This document shows, one piece after another, positions 1-12,300 of a DNA stretch of 64,000 nucleotides. How positions within the stretch are numbered: position 1 is the first letter of the stretch; every line of letters starts with the position of its first letter. The stretch is from Trichostrongylus colubriformis (lineage: Eukaryota; Nematoda; Chromadorea; Rhabditida; Trichostrongylidae), in assembly GCA_963978905.1 (NCBI GenBank), contig OZ022256.1, forward strand, positions 43,758,001 through 43,822,000. Direction: 5' to 3'. Under the pieces are notes generated by a model. It saw only the letters and a program-made list of their open reading frames with translations, was not told the DNA's origin and did no database searches. The position numbers and the translations under genes were made by a program.

Positions 1-120
1 ATTCTCTGTAAAAAGGCACTCGAGGTGCAGCGCTTCACTGGTCCAGCTATTGCGATGGCGTAGTAACGTTTGCGGCTAGTTGGCATAACCTCTCGCCACC
101 TGCTTCTCACAAGGGAGGTC

Positions 121-1400
121 TTCCGACTCGTGGCGCTCTTTTTGAAAGCGGTTTTTCGCATCATGTGGGGGTACGTGCATGAAGCATATAACTGATGTAC
201 ATGTTTGCTGAACGGCCCTACGAATGCTAAAAATGGGTTGGTGATTCGATCCACAGTGAGGATAAATTGTTGCAAATTTTGAATTTTCGGATTCAGGGTG
301 CGTAAACATTTGAATGCGGAGATTAAATGCAGTGATCACCTTTAGAATTCCAGACTACCCTCTATTGTCAGTTTTCAGTTTAAGAGTCCAATTTTTAGTC
401 TATCACCGCTCATCGCGCACGAACGAGGCATTTTTGCGCGAGACGGATTTGATATTCGTGCTCATGCGGTCGCACTACCCCCGGGGTAGGTTTCCAACCC
501 AATCGAGGTTTTTACCCAAATTCGAAAATTTGAGCTAGGCACTGGTGTACAGTGCACGTTTCACAAAGGAGACGGCGATATCACTTGTCAGGAAATTCCC
601 GCTATTTCTCATGTTCTACGCTTGATAGGTAAAGATATAGCGGTAGGCATGCGTGCTGTACATATTCCATTGATTTCATCGATTTTGTAAGTTATTCACT
701 TTTACAAATGGAGAGGGCACCATGTTCCCATGACCATTAACTACACTTTCTCGAAGTTAAGTTGGAATTTGGAATTGGCCAGAAATGTGTCCCCAAGAGT
801 AGCTTGACCCTCTGTAAACGAATATGGCACTCATTTTGTGCGAAACCGCGAATTTTAAAGACTATGTACCCCGTACATGTCCAAAAAAGTCAGATCACGA
901 AATCCACTGAAAATTCGTAAATGAGTCAATCTGGCACGATGTCCACGAAAAACATAGTTATTTGGCATGAGCTGACATATTTGAAGATGAAAAGTGAAGG
1001 CAAAAATATGCAGAAGTTTGCCATTGCCGGGATCCGAACCATAGACCCATGCACATCGTCCGTTTGAGAGTCCGTTGTCGTATACAGTAGGTCATCCGAT
1101 CGCTGCAGCATCCGCATGTCATAGAACGGTTATGAAACTGCTACGTTGATTTTTTTTATGTGTAATGGAAGAATATCTTTGGATCTGCATATGCTCGAAG
1201 CTACAAAGAATGTTCATTATAATCAGTTGGTTGAAATGGCCCTTTTGAAAAAAAATCTCTTCACTCCTTTTTTTGGCATTCGTTGGGCCGCTCAGCAAAA
1301 ATGTAAGTCAGTTTTATGTTTCATATAGGTACCCCCATACAATGGAAAAACCGTTTCTCAAAAGCGCGTCATGACCTGAAAGACTTTGAATCACTGAGAG
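121..1400. repeat. Foldback pair flanking a 1-kb spacer, upstream of the plk-1 exons
   Basis: Positions 121-260 read on the reverse strand match 1260-1400 on the forward strand, with aligned blocks such as GCATTCGTNGGGCCG and GTACCCCCA and scattered differences. The two arms are therefore an old inverted repeat about 1 kb apart. The element lies just 5' of the first visible plk-1 exon, so it is most likely in an intron of that gene or in its upstream sequence. I see no transposase in it. Confidence 0.65.
1025..1110 (-). repeat. Degenerate tRNA-like segment (B-box match)
   Basis: On the reverse strand, GGTTCGGATCC at 1040-1030 fits the RNA polymerase III B-box consensus, and a plausible but weak A-box region lies about 55 bases upstream. 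The stems do not pair well enough for a functional tRNA. A tRNA-derived SINE remnant or tRNA pseudogene is the likeliest reading. Confidence 0.3.
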
Positions 1401-1520
1401 TGATCCCTATTCCTCGCCTTTTTGGCGATTATACCACTTCTTCCTATTCTGCTGCACTACTTAACGCTTCGGCTTTCATAATTCCCAATCGGCCGTTTTC
1501 TTTAATGGACACTTTTGTAG

Positions 1521-2313
1521 GTTGGAGTTTTGTTCAACGATAGTTCGAAGTTGGTACTCGATGAGGCTGGCAATGAGTTGACATATATAGAGAAAAATGA
1601 AACAGAAAACTACTATGGTATCGAGTCCTATCCGGAATCCTTGTCCAAAAAGGTAAGTTCGTGATTTCGAGCTCTCACTGTATTATCACTATGTTATTAT
1701 GTGCTTTAAGGTTACCTTGTTGAAATATTTCCGCGCTTATATGAATGAGCATTTAATAAAGGCTGGAGCTCATGTAGTTAAAAAGGTAAGTCCATCACTT
1801 TCCTGTCAAAATGTTCATGCTACCACGACTTATTCTATTGTAGGATGGCGATGATTTGGCACGTCTCCCGGTTTTACGATATTGGTTCCGGACCCGGTCC
1901 GCAATTGTTCTGCATTTGTCTAATGGCACTCTACAAATTAATTTCTTTGAAGTAAGATTTCTGCCAAACTACAGGACATAGTTCTCTAATATTTTCAAAA
2001 CACAGGACCATACGAAAGCAATCGTTTGTCCATTGATGGGAGCGATTACGTATATTGACGAGCACAGGAACTTCCGTGTCTACAAGTTATCGCACCTGCA
2101 AAATCATGGATGTACAAAGGTGCAACTTCATGAATGTTCTCTCTCCTATGACCTTTTCTAATTGTAAGCTGTACGTTAGATGTTTTTCATGCAAATTGGA
2201 GATTAGTGTTTTAGGCACTCATGAGTCGTTTGCGATACGTGAAGACAATGGTTGAGCGGATGATGTCTAGCAGCAATAGTCGACCCGGCTCCATAAGCAC
2301 TGTACGGGTTTGA
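1521..2313 (+). CDS. plk-1: Polo-like kinase, C-terminal polo-box domain exons (5' part missing)
   Basis: Five exons encode the last 175 residues of a PLK1-type kinase: 1521-1652, 1711-1785, 1844-1951, 2006-2119 and 2215-2313, all phase 0 with GT/AG borders and TGA at 2311. Exon 1 starts VGVLFNDS and continues to a tyrosine-rich [14 protein letters not shown]; exon 2 carries [18 protein letters not shown]; exon 3 carries [17 protein letters not shown]; exon 4 opens with DHTK, the His/Lys pair that binds phosphate in polo box 2; exon 5 has [13 protein letters not shown]. This order matches polo box 1 to polo box 2 to the C-terminal helix of animal PLK1, a mitotic Ser/Thr kinase acting at centrosomes, kinetochores and the midzone. 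The kinase domain and the start of polo box 1 are not visible upstream to base 1, where an inverted repeat occupies the sequence. The reading frame is intact, so this looks like a functional gene cut by the window edge. Confidence 0.93.
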
Positions 2314-2516
2314 ATCTAACTAAAAAGATATTCTCCATTTCAATTGATGTAGGTTTGGAGCGCCAGACTGACATGCTAAGTTTAAGTGCTACCTGGTCTC
2401 CCGGAAATAAGATACTTGTTCTGTCTGTCTTAAAGCCTACTCATTTACTATATATTAAAAAGCTATGGTGTCACAAGCATTCAGAAGGATTGGGTTGACC
2501 TCTTATATACTAGGTT

Positions 2517-2522
2517 AATAAA
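2517..2522 (+). terminator. Poly(A) signal of plk-1
   Basis: An AATAAA hexamer lies 204 bases after the plk-1 stop codon and is followed by AG-rich sequence. This is a normal 3' UTR length for a nematode gene, so cleavage is expected shortly after 2530. Confidence 0.6.
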
Positions 2523-2539
2523 AGCAGTACGATCCATAC

Positions 2540-4680
2540 CAAGCTATAGTGCTGTCCGCCCACTCAACGCGGCATTCCGTTGCTTTATATCGAAAAATGA
2601 CAACATGCTTTCAAGACATCGGAGGAGGGAGAGCTGAGAACGATGCTCCCTATCAATGACAAGTCCACTTATCAAGAGATGGCGAAACTCCCCGTTACAA
2701 GAGTGACCTTTGGGGTCTTTATCACGATTCATCGTGCTTCACTTATCTCCTCAACTATAGTGGTGCAGAAGAGGCGAAAGGGATGTATTGAGAGAGAGTC
2801 TCATTTTTTGCGTATTTCACCGCTTCATACAGTTCCCTCTCTGATGTTGCACTCTCTAGCGCCTCGACTTCATATTCCACAATTGGCCATAATTAACACT
2901 TTAGGTGTCTTGAGAGTGTGTTTACTGCTTCCACAATTCTTGAGTGATGCGGCATAGCGCTGATGATCTCTATATTTTGAACGTTGATATGAAGTTATGA
3001 CCTGGAATTGGATAGAAATCGCCGGCAGAGTAGCATTTTCATGCATAGATCTTCTTTTCAGGCGCGATTACCATCGAACGCTGGTGGATCACAAAATACT
3101 CGGCCTCAGTTTCATGTTTGACTGACTTAACCCTCGATTTATCCCATCACGATTCCCTTTATAGGTATTATTATTGTAATCACATTCTAAATTTTTAGTC
3201 TTGGAATTCGGCATGTATCTGATTTGCCAGGGTTGTGTTTCATGCTGTGGATAATCTCATTTACTGCCACTACTGACACCTGTTGAATAGTATTTAATTG
3301 GGCTATTCATTTGTTTGATTGCAAATGTTATGTTGTGTGCTGCAGTAGGCACTACTTACTCCCTAATATTGTACGTTCTTCAGCATGCATATGCTATCTG
3401 AATTAACTAAATCATGACCTGGAAAGAAGAAAACTGTGAATAAATATGGAGTATTGATTTATTGATGCGACATGAATGAGAAAAGAGTTATAATTGCTTC
3501 AAAAGGTTCGTGGAGCCACCGTTTAGGACCTCCGAATTGATTTGGAGTCCTGGAGGTGAACGCTAAGGTGGATTCTCAAGTCAAAGAGTCAATCAAGCCA
3601 TTACTGTTTTCTTATGTATAATAAAACTGAACGCTAAATAGGGATGGGGAAACAGAAATGGTCCATCGCTCTTTCCTAGGCACGCCATGATCAGATTTGT
3701 CGAATTATCTTGTTGATGCAGTAGATTCTTGGGTGTTGCGCTGCCACGGTGTGCCATACCAGCCTTCAGTTGATGAAAGACACGCTTTTTTGACCTAAAA
3801 AGGCTTTAGTGCCACAAGAAGGTAAGTCGACAAATCTGGTTGTGGTGATGTAAAACTTCAAGCTAGTTTCGGAGGTGAAGGTGCGACCAATACCTCCTGG
3901 CATAATCGATTTTTTCGTCGTCCACCTTTAATGGTTTGTTCTGTTTGTGCTGGTATACACTTAGATGCAATGCCTTAAAAACCCAGAGCAGAAAATTCGC
4001 GTCGCGGCCTTCAGGAAGTGCGACAGGTGGGAGAGCCAAGGTGAGGCCGCGTTCATATACAACTGAGTGGGACTTCCGGCGGATATCCTTGATAAGGGAC
4101 TTTTGGGACGTACCACCACTTCAGTATGTCAGCATCATGAGGAACATGCAAAATCGCGGACGCGCCGACACGCCGAAATTATGAATCGTGGATACCCGAT
4201 ATGCTCATTTTCTCAGCCAATACGCATTTCATCCTTGACGAGGGGTTGGAAAATCCAAAGTTATAGATACGCGTTTACTCTTATTTTCTCGATCGATGAG
4301 TATCCTTTTCTCGACGCTGAAATCCGAAAATCCCATTCAGTTGAATATGAACGCGATTGGCTTGGCCTTAAATGATGACGATGTCCCCATTGCAGACGCT
4401 TTAGGTCCTAAGTAATAGGGCGACTCTTGCTCGTGCCCTAAGCGCGCCACATGGCCTCGCGAAGTGTCCGTCCTACTGGCACACACCCTATATACCCCCA
4501 ATACCTGCGTAGCACCCTTCTTCAATATGGTTTCATTTCCACCTGCCCTCTTTTGAGGCGGCTCGATGAATCTCGGGCACACGACAAACACTAGTAGCTT
4601 GCCAAGCCACTACACTATTCCATCCCCTTTAGGCTGTCGGAGCCGTTGTTGCTAATCACAGCTTATAACAACTATGGACA
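2540..4680. other. Intergenic stretch, no gene recognised
   Basis: Between the plk-1 3' end and the foldback elements ahead of leo-1 I find no spliced or continuous reading frame with recognisable protein content. The open frames present are short and lack splice-site support. Confidence 0.5.
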
Positions 4681-4686
4681 GGGTTT

Positions 4687-4917
4687 GGGTCAAATGAAGT
4701 CGGAGGGGAGACGCAACTTTGCGTCGACGTTTCACCCACGTCAAAGCTTCTCTCCCTCCCTAAGCTTAGGTTAAAGCAGATGAGACCTATGCTTTGACAT
4801 ATGCTTTTTTATGTGGAAGGAGGAGATATCAATTTTAGCCTAAGCCTAGGGAGGGAAAGGAGTTTCGACGTCGACGCAAAGTTGCGTCTCCCCCCCCCCC
4901 CCGACTTTATTTGACCC
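4687..4917. mobile_element. Foldback MITE with 8-bp target duplication
   Basis: A 231-bp element begins GGGTCAAAT and ends ATTTGACCCC. Long imperfect arms share GAGACGCAACTTTGCGTC and its complement and the motif CCTAAGCCTAGGGAGGGA. The sequence CAGGGTTT occurs directly on both sides (4679-4686 and 4918-4925), which reads as an 8-bp target-site duplication of the kind made by hAT elements. A C-homopolymer tract lies in the right arm. There is no coding capacity. Confidence 0.75.
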
Positions 4918-5076
4918 CAGGGTTTTACACAGGCTGAGTTCAACATAAAGACTGAGAGCGAAAAAAAGCACATGATTTTTCCTAAGTTGGAATAAACAAT
5001 GACTGTCACAATACAGTTCAAAGTGAGCAGTGAGACCTCTCTCACGTGGAATTTATGCTAAAACACGAGAGCCTTC

Positions 5077-5471
5077 GGTGCTAAGGTAGTTCGGGGGGGC
5101 AACTGCAGTAGTGACTCTGCGTCTCTGTCGCATGGCTAGTGCGCAGAGAAGCCATAGCGCTAGCCGAATCGGTTTCGAATTCTGCATTGAAACGATTCTG
5201 TAAAGCTAATTCGTGCTTTTTTTTCATCCTACGTTAGCCTAAGCCTTTGGGAAGGAGATTCCCTTCCCCTAGGCTTAGGCGAATACACGTAAGTGGTTGT
5301 TTAGTCTAGTTGCAGCTAATTTTTCGTAATATTCTAATGGAAGAGTAATTCAATCGTTTTCTCGGTTAGTTAGCTGTATCTAGGCATAAAATAACCTTGA
5401 GAGTGCCTATAAGCAGAAACTGGGCGCGATTCTTGCTTTTGTCGAGTGGCCCCCCCAACTACCTTAGCACC
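5077..5471. mobile_element. Foldback MITE with 8-bp target duplication
   Basis: A 395-bp element is bounded by GGTGCTAAGGTAGTT and its exact complement, with a G7 tract just inside the left end and a C7 tract just inside the right end. GAGCCTTC is duplicated directly at 5069-5076 and 5472-5479, an 8-bp target-site duplication. The centre has the palindromic core CCTAAGCC...GGAGATTCC...GGCTTAGG that also occurs in the neighbouring elements. This indicates a non-autonomous hAT-like family. Confidence 0.82.
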
Positions 5472-5929
5472 GAGCCTTCCAAGTAAAAATGTGTAGCTCA
5501 TGTAAATACCTAGACGGTACGCGGAAAATAAAGGCTCCACAGCTGGGCTTGATTTTATGTAATCACACAGCAAATGTTGGTCGTAGCTATGTGTAGTATG
5601 TGCATGTGCACAACGCACATGTCATGGCACGGATAGCTTTTAAGTCCTTCACTGCACTCTCACTCACTTGGGTAATCCTCTTCCTTTTCGGAAGTACCTT
5701 TATGATCTCTAAATTACTGATTTTGCTCCATCGGTGGTGATATTGCGGTGGGGGCTGGCTCTCATAAGAAGCTGCTCATTCAGTCAAGGTCAATATGCAA
5801 ACTCAGGCGTATGTTTCTCCTAAGCCTTTGTGACAGAAATGGTTTCTTTCGCCTTCTAGGCATAGGTAAAAATATGTCCGTAGTGGGTGCCCCCTCTCAT
5901 TGCATTAGCTCCATTAATCAGAGCTTGAT

Positions 5930-6320
5930 TTTCGGTGCTACTTGAGTGAGGGGAGGGGGGCACTCAACAAACGCACAGGCGGCGCTCAATTTCTGCTCAT
6001 AGATTCCCCAAAGGTTAATTCAACACAGATACAATCAACTAACCAAAAAAGAATAAGTTATCTTAACAGTATATTACAGGAAATTCGCTTCAGTTGGAGT
6101 AAACAACAATTTACGCGTATTTGTCTAAGCCTAGGGAAAAGGAGTCTCCTTCTCAAGCTTAGGGCTACTTGGGATGAAAGAAAAATACAATCTTCTTCAT
6201 TTGAATTGCTTCTTTGCAAAAATCGTGCCCGATTCGGCTAGCGCTTTACTTCTCTGCGCTCTAACCGTAGCGTTTGAGACGCGGTGCACATGTACTGCCC
6301 CCCCCCCCTAACTCCAGTAA
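5930..6320. mobile_element. Third related foldback element directly upstream of leo-1
   Basis: It shares the internal core GTCTAAGCCTAGGG...GGAGTCTCC...AGCTTAGGG and the flanking GATTCGGCTAGCGC block with the element at 5077-5471. Its ends are G-rich on the left (5946-5960) and C-rich on the right (6298-6308) and are diverged, and no target duplication is clear. It ends about 60 bases before the leo-1 start codon, so it probably forms part of that gene's promoter or 5' UTR. Confidence 0.6.
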
Positions 6321-6377
6321 AGCCTCATGTTATTTCATAGCTAATTTGTAGTACGTGCAACCAAGGCGTAGCAGGGG

Positions 6378-9300
6378 ATGTCGGATTCGGACACTGCAAG
6401 TGAAGAGAACGAGCCCAAAAACGATAACGCTAACACTACTCCACAAAGGTTTGTCATCGTTAAGATAGTGATGATTGGTTCAAAAAGGCTAACCTTTTTA
6501 TGTCAGGAAGTCTGCTAGTGATGAGTCGGATTCCACTCCCTCACATCGATCGAATCCAGACGAAAGCTCAAGAAATCTCCCTAGTGATAAAGGTGTGCAG
6601 TAATTGTGAATTTATGAGTGCCTTCTTGAGCTCGAATTAAGCGTGAAGCAGTTTCTATATTTCTGTTTTAGGCTCTGACAAGAGTGATTCTGAGCGATCT
6701 TCTGCATCCCCTCGGAAGGCAAAAAAGAGTTTAATTAGCGACAGCTCAGATGAGGTATGTGGTTTCAGGACTCATTAAGGCTATGCGTTCTGGTTGAACT
6801 TACATTTATTTCGGCATTTTATTTCGACAACGTAGGCGTGCTTTACGCACGATAGGTGCAGCCCCTGCTAGGTGTCAGTGTCATGCTCGTCATAATTGAA
6901 GGCTGTTGGAAGGTCCGTGATTTTGAAGCTCATAAGAATGGAGCCTCAGGTTTTGAGCGGGTAGGGGAATAGTAAGAATGCAAGTGATCTGCTACCACCG
7001 AAAATCATCTATCAAATCTTTTTTCGTCCATCTTAACCCAGGTCGGATGTAAATATGTATGAAACAGTGTGAGACTGCGGGACAAGATAACGCACCACTC
7101 GGATATTTACATGAGAAAGGTAGGAGTACTGCTGATGGGATGATGTAGTATCCCTTGACTCGACCCTCCTACGGCGGTACCTCAACGTTAATCTATTTCG
7201 TTTGGTGCGTGTCATCAGATTTGTGTGTATTGAAAATAATCCTTGCGTGGCAGTTCTGTGAGGAAAGTTTGGTTTTGAGTTGCAGCAAAGTGAGGGCTCA
7301 AGAATCTATGAAATGTAACAGTTGATCTTAAACCGTTTTGATCATTGGTTTCCTAAATGGGCCGCACTTTCTACTTGTAGCCGTGTCGAGGGGGTTCCTT
7401 CGCAGTAGCATGTTGGCTGCTGTGCCATGCCATTCCAGAAATTTCAGCGATTTCGTGTTAACGCTGCTCAAGACGAAAGGGGTATGAAAGGAAAGAGTTT
7501 GGCAAATCGCGCAGATCATTCTTATCTTCAATTTTCCAATGTTGAGGTGTGTTCTTGTAACAGGTCCAAGGAAGAGCACAAGATGAGTCGTGTTCCTGAA
7601 ACGCGACAATTGAACATCCGAGTTTTTATGGGTTTTCATTGCTCCTTGCGGCATTCATTGTCGATTCCAAGGGTTTTGACTCTGTTGTAAACAATCGCTT
7701 TTCCAGCTTGTATTTGTTATGGTGGCTTATTCTTTGAACAGCAGAATTGACTTCAGCTCCTCGAACCGAAATATCATAGGTGGCAACACTCTTTTCCGCT
7801 CTAAGGATAGCTCTATTCCAGGGGGGTGATGGCAGTGGCAAGCAGTCACCAACCGTCGCAGCTCGAATCTTTGGAGATGACCTGTCGTCAGATTCAGATG
7901 ATGAACGAGGAGATGCTGTTAAAAAGAAAAAGGCTGTCACTGACTCTGATGGGAATAGATCGGACGCCAGTAGAAAAAGTTGGTTTTTCACTTATCATGT
8001 GTTTCGGTGTCGGGTGGAATTCTTACGGCTCTCAAGTTGATGTTAAAGTTTTAAGGTGACGATAGCATTCATGGAATTCGGATGTATCCTGATCAAGAGG
8101 AAGAGCCTGAAAAGCAGCTACCACCAACAATAATTGATGTAGTCTCATCTGTCTTTTTTGAATTGTCAAAGTGCCTCTTGGTTACTGTCTGTTTGTCACA
8201 CTGCAAACTTGGATCTTGCCCTTTGTAGTTTGTAGCTTGGTTTCAGTTATTTCTTATGATGGTACCCACTTTGCGGGAAAGTGTGTGGTGGCTGTCATGG
8301 GTAGAAAATAAGACAGTGGTTGATATATTGCGCATGCACTAGTAAGGTCGATTTCTTCAGTGGAACACCTATTGAGCCAGCCTCCTTTCAGGTAACACTG
8401 AGCAAAGTGAACTGTGACTTCGGTGATGGAATCCAATTTATGAAGGTATTCTGAATTTTTTCTTTTGTTTTTATGCCAGTGTTGCTTGTTTTTCCAGATT
8501 CCGAACTTTTTCTCTGTTGCGCAGAGACCCTTTGATCCAGAGACTTACGAAGAGGATGAGGATGACGATCACGTAGATGATGAGGGACGTAATCGTCTGA
8601 AATTGAAAGTAGGTCAAAGTCTACCTGAAACGTAATGTGTAGATACATGTATGTTGAGTTATTGGCAAAAGCTTCGGTCTCGGACGGGACTCGAACCTAC
8701 ACTCCATGCTTTGATGTAACGTGTAGAAGTTACTATTAGGTCTGTGCAGAATAAATGGCCATAACGGACCACTTTCTTCAAAACGCCATAACTTCGCTCA
8801 GACACAACTTTATTTGTCGAAATAAAAACCATCCGAATCTACACAACCTTGCCAACGATCTGGTAAAGGAAATATGCAATCACGATAAAATTCTGGATTG
8901 CGAAAATTAATAAAGTCAACGATGGCATTTTCAACCTGCATAGTTTCGGCAAATTTTTTCTGACGCAGGTTTGCATCGAGAACCGAGAAAAGGTGGTAAT
9001 TTGTCAGGGATAGGTCTGGGGAATAAGGGGAGTGAGGGAGAGTCTCGATCAGTTTCTGCCGGGTGACTTGCGAACTATGGGGTTTTGCGTTGTTTTGCGC
9101 GCCCGGCAAAAACTGATGCAGTTAGGCATCGAGACTCTCCCTCACCTTCCTTATTCCCCAGACCTATCCCTGACGGAGTACCACTTTTTCCTGGTTCTCG
9201 ATGCAAACCTGCGGCAGAAAAACTATGCACGGTAAAAATGCCATTCTTGACTTCATTAATTCTCGCAATCCAGAATTTGATCACGATGGCATATTTTGAT

Positions 9301-12300
9301 CACCAGATCGTAGGCACAATTCTGTAGATTCGAGTGGTTTTTATTTCGACAAATAAAGTTGTGCCTGAGCGAAGTTATGGCCAGTTACGTTTCGGCCATT
9401 TATTCTGCACAGACCTAATAAATAGACAATCATATGGTTTAGCTAAATCCAGTTTCATAGGTTTTAATTTTAAGTGTTCCTAACTCAAAAGCTATACTTT
9501 GTGCTCCTCCGCTGGGCGATATGAATATTTGCTGGCGGGGGGCTGAGGGAGAAATACGAGAGCTGAGATGAAAGCTGACGAAAAGGAAGCAGTGCTGCTG
9601 AATAATCAGGCACTGCAGCTTTCAGGTGAACTGCGGTATCTTAGGCTACGGGTCGGTGGAGTTTTGCTAGTAGCTCTATAATTGCGACTTGTGCCATTTC
9701 ATAGTACTGGGTTTGACGGCTGTGGTCGTGTTACTTTTAATGTTGTTATTAGCCATGACTTTCAGGCAGAAAATACAATTCGATGGAGGTTTGCTCAAGA
9801 TGCAGATGGTAACATTATAAAGGAAAGTAATACTCGAATCGTTAGGTGGAGCGATGGAACGTACGCAATTTTTGTTTGCTCTTAACATCTTTATTTCATC
9901 TCGTCATAGTAGAGTTTCCGACTTTTGTGCAGCGTACTGCAGTACTATCTTCTACGGGTTTCTGCTGCATCAGTATATTCAGTATATCAGTATATTTACT
10001 AAGATCGTTTAGACTTAGCATGTACTCCGCAAAGACAAACAATGGAAGGGGGAGGGGCTCTACACTTTAATCGTTATTACTTCGCATCAAGGGTTTATGA
10101 AGTTTATCTACTTGATTTGAAAGATACCGCCATCTACTCTTACTTTCATGAACTAACTAAGAGGCCATCCTGAAGTTCGGCTAGATAAATCATGAGGTAT
10201 ACGACGGATTTCGTTTCTTTACATCAGTGGTCCCAAGATTTTCGTTATTACTTCTAAGGAGCACGGCTATACATACATGTACTACTTTATACTGCACTAT
10301 TTGCGTACTGTAACAAGATCTCCCTACTCAAAGAGTTTTCAGCATGTCCATGGTTGTTGGTAAAGAAGTGTTTGATGTCGAATCTGTACCAATACATGGC
10401 AACATGCAGCACCTGTATGTAAGGCAAGGAGCTGGCCTCGTTGCGCAGAAGGTTTTCGACAGGAAACTCATTTTCCGTCCTCACTCCACCGACAGTGAGA
10501 CTCATAGGAAGGTGATGTTGTTTATATCAATTGTTCAGTTTCGAGATCCATTCGCTGAGCTTCATATTCGTTGTGTTGTTGTACTTCTCGTTTGCTATGT
10601 CGCGAACACCTTATGACTTCGAATTTTATGCAGGTTACTATGAATATGGCTGAGAGGACGCGTAAAAGTGGTCAAGTGCGCATGGTCGCTGAAGTAGGAT
10701 CCAATCCAGAACAGGCGCGCAGGGTTAGTTTTCTAGTATTCGCCATTGATGTTAGTCCTCAGATCCAGTCGGTCCTAAGATCTCGATTCTGATTCCAGGA
10801 AGCGGTCCGTCGTGAGGAAGAAGCTCTTAGAGCAGCAATCCGTAAAGAAACCCAGCAACGACGTACAAGGGATCGCCACCGTCCGAATGCAGGTTTTGTA
10901 GATGGTCGCCCAGAGTACTCAGGTAAGAATGTAAATGAATGGTTTATGCGGAAGACAAAGGATGGTAGCGATGTTCTCATCTTCATGTCCTGAAATACCA
11001 AGCGCAGTAGAATGACGATCAGTATGTCGGGGAGTAACGAGAGGGAAGCTAAATGGTCTCAGAGAAGCCACTAAGTTCCCCGATATGTTTCAAATATTCC
11101 GTTAGCTTTTGAAATGAGGCGTTGTAAGCATAAACAAAATATTAGAGACGTGTCGAAATATCAAAACACATAGTTTTTTTTTTTTTGATTTAAGAGGACG
11201 CGTGAGACGGTTGACCCGCAGATCACCCACTCATAAGCATCTCCGAATCGAATTCTTGGCGGGTGACATTCAGTGCTGTTGTGTTTTTGGGGCAAACTAC
11301 AATCCATGTTTCCCTGTTATTTCAACCCAAAAATTGAGAAGTAGTTGAAACGACAGTCGTTCTCACTCCTGTATCTTGTGCGGAGTTCTGCTGTCGTAGA
11401 ATTCGGGAATAGAAAGATTCTTCCGGATATTTATGGAAGAAAAGTGCGTTGGCTGAGATTGTGGAGAACAACAAGTTCCTTTTCAATAGTCAACCGTTTG
11501 TAATTTTTTCATTTGTTTGTTCTTTTTCCGTTGGACTTTCAAAACTCTGGCGATATGCATAACTTCCAAGTTATCATTATCGGACCTGGAGGAGATGGTC
11601 GCCCGATTGCATGGTATTCCTTTTCTTAACTACGATACGCACTTCCTGCCAGCCCTTTGTTATCAGTGTTCTTGTTGCATTTCTTTTTTGATGAGCAAAG
11701 TTCAAAGCTGAGTGCAGAAAGCTCATCCGTAATTAAATGGATCATGTGACATCTACAAGACACAGTACATGTTTTGATCTGGTCCCTAAAGTCATTGATT
11801 TACTAAATCTTGGAATCCGGTAATGATTGCGCTTATGAACTCTAAACAGCAAAGCTCCAAATTTTCCATCTACCAGGGTGAGAATAAGTAGAATAAAGCG
11901 TGAAGTATCTGAAGAGAATGCCTTAGTCCAGTCTGTGTTGCTCATACTTATTTTATTGGTGTCGACCGTACATGGGCTGCAATCCAGAAGTTCTGGAGTG
12001 AACAATTGATAGTATATTCGCTGATAGTGTGGCATTGGTTGATCTGCCGTGGTAGATTTTTTGGAAGTTTCCATAGCCGAAAGGAGATGCCGCCACGGTG
12101 TTTTGTTCTCCTCTCACGCGATAGGTTACATAACAGGAGTGCATCAGTTGGTTCATGCCAGATCGCTGAATGGAAGTGGCTGATTTATGAAAGGAAATTG
12201 TTGTCGACCGAACGTTGTATGTTTGGTATTTGATGTTAGGGGAATCTGATCGATGATCTGTGTAGCCATATCATTGGAAAGGCAATTAGACGAGCTCTCG

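Noticed and set aside
4860..6310. Long C/G homopolymers considered as sequencing gaps
   Set aside because: They are paired as G-run and C-run at the two ends of foldback elements, so they are more likely true element features, although their exact length may be unreliable.
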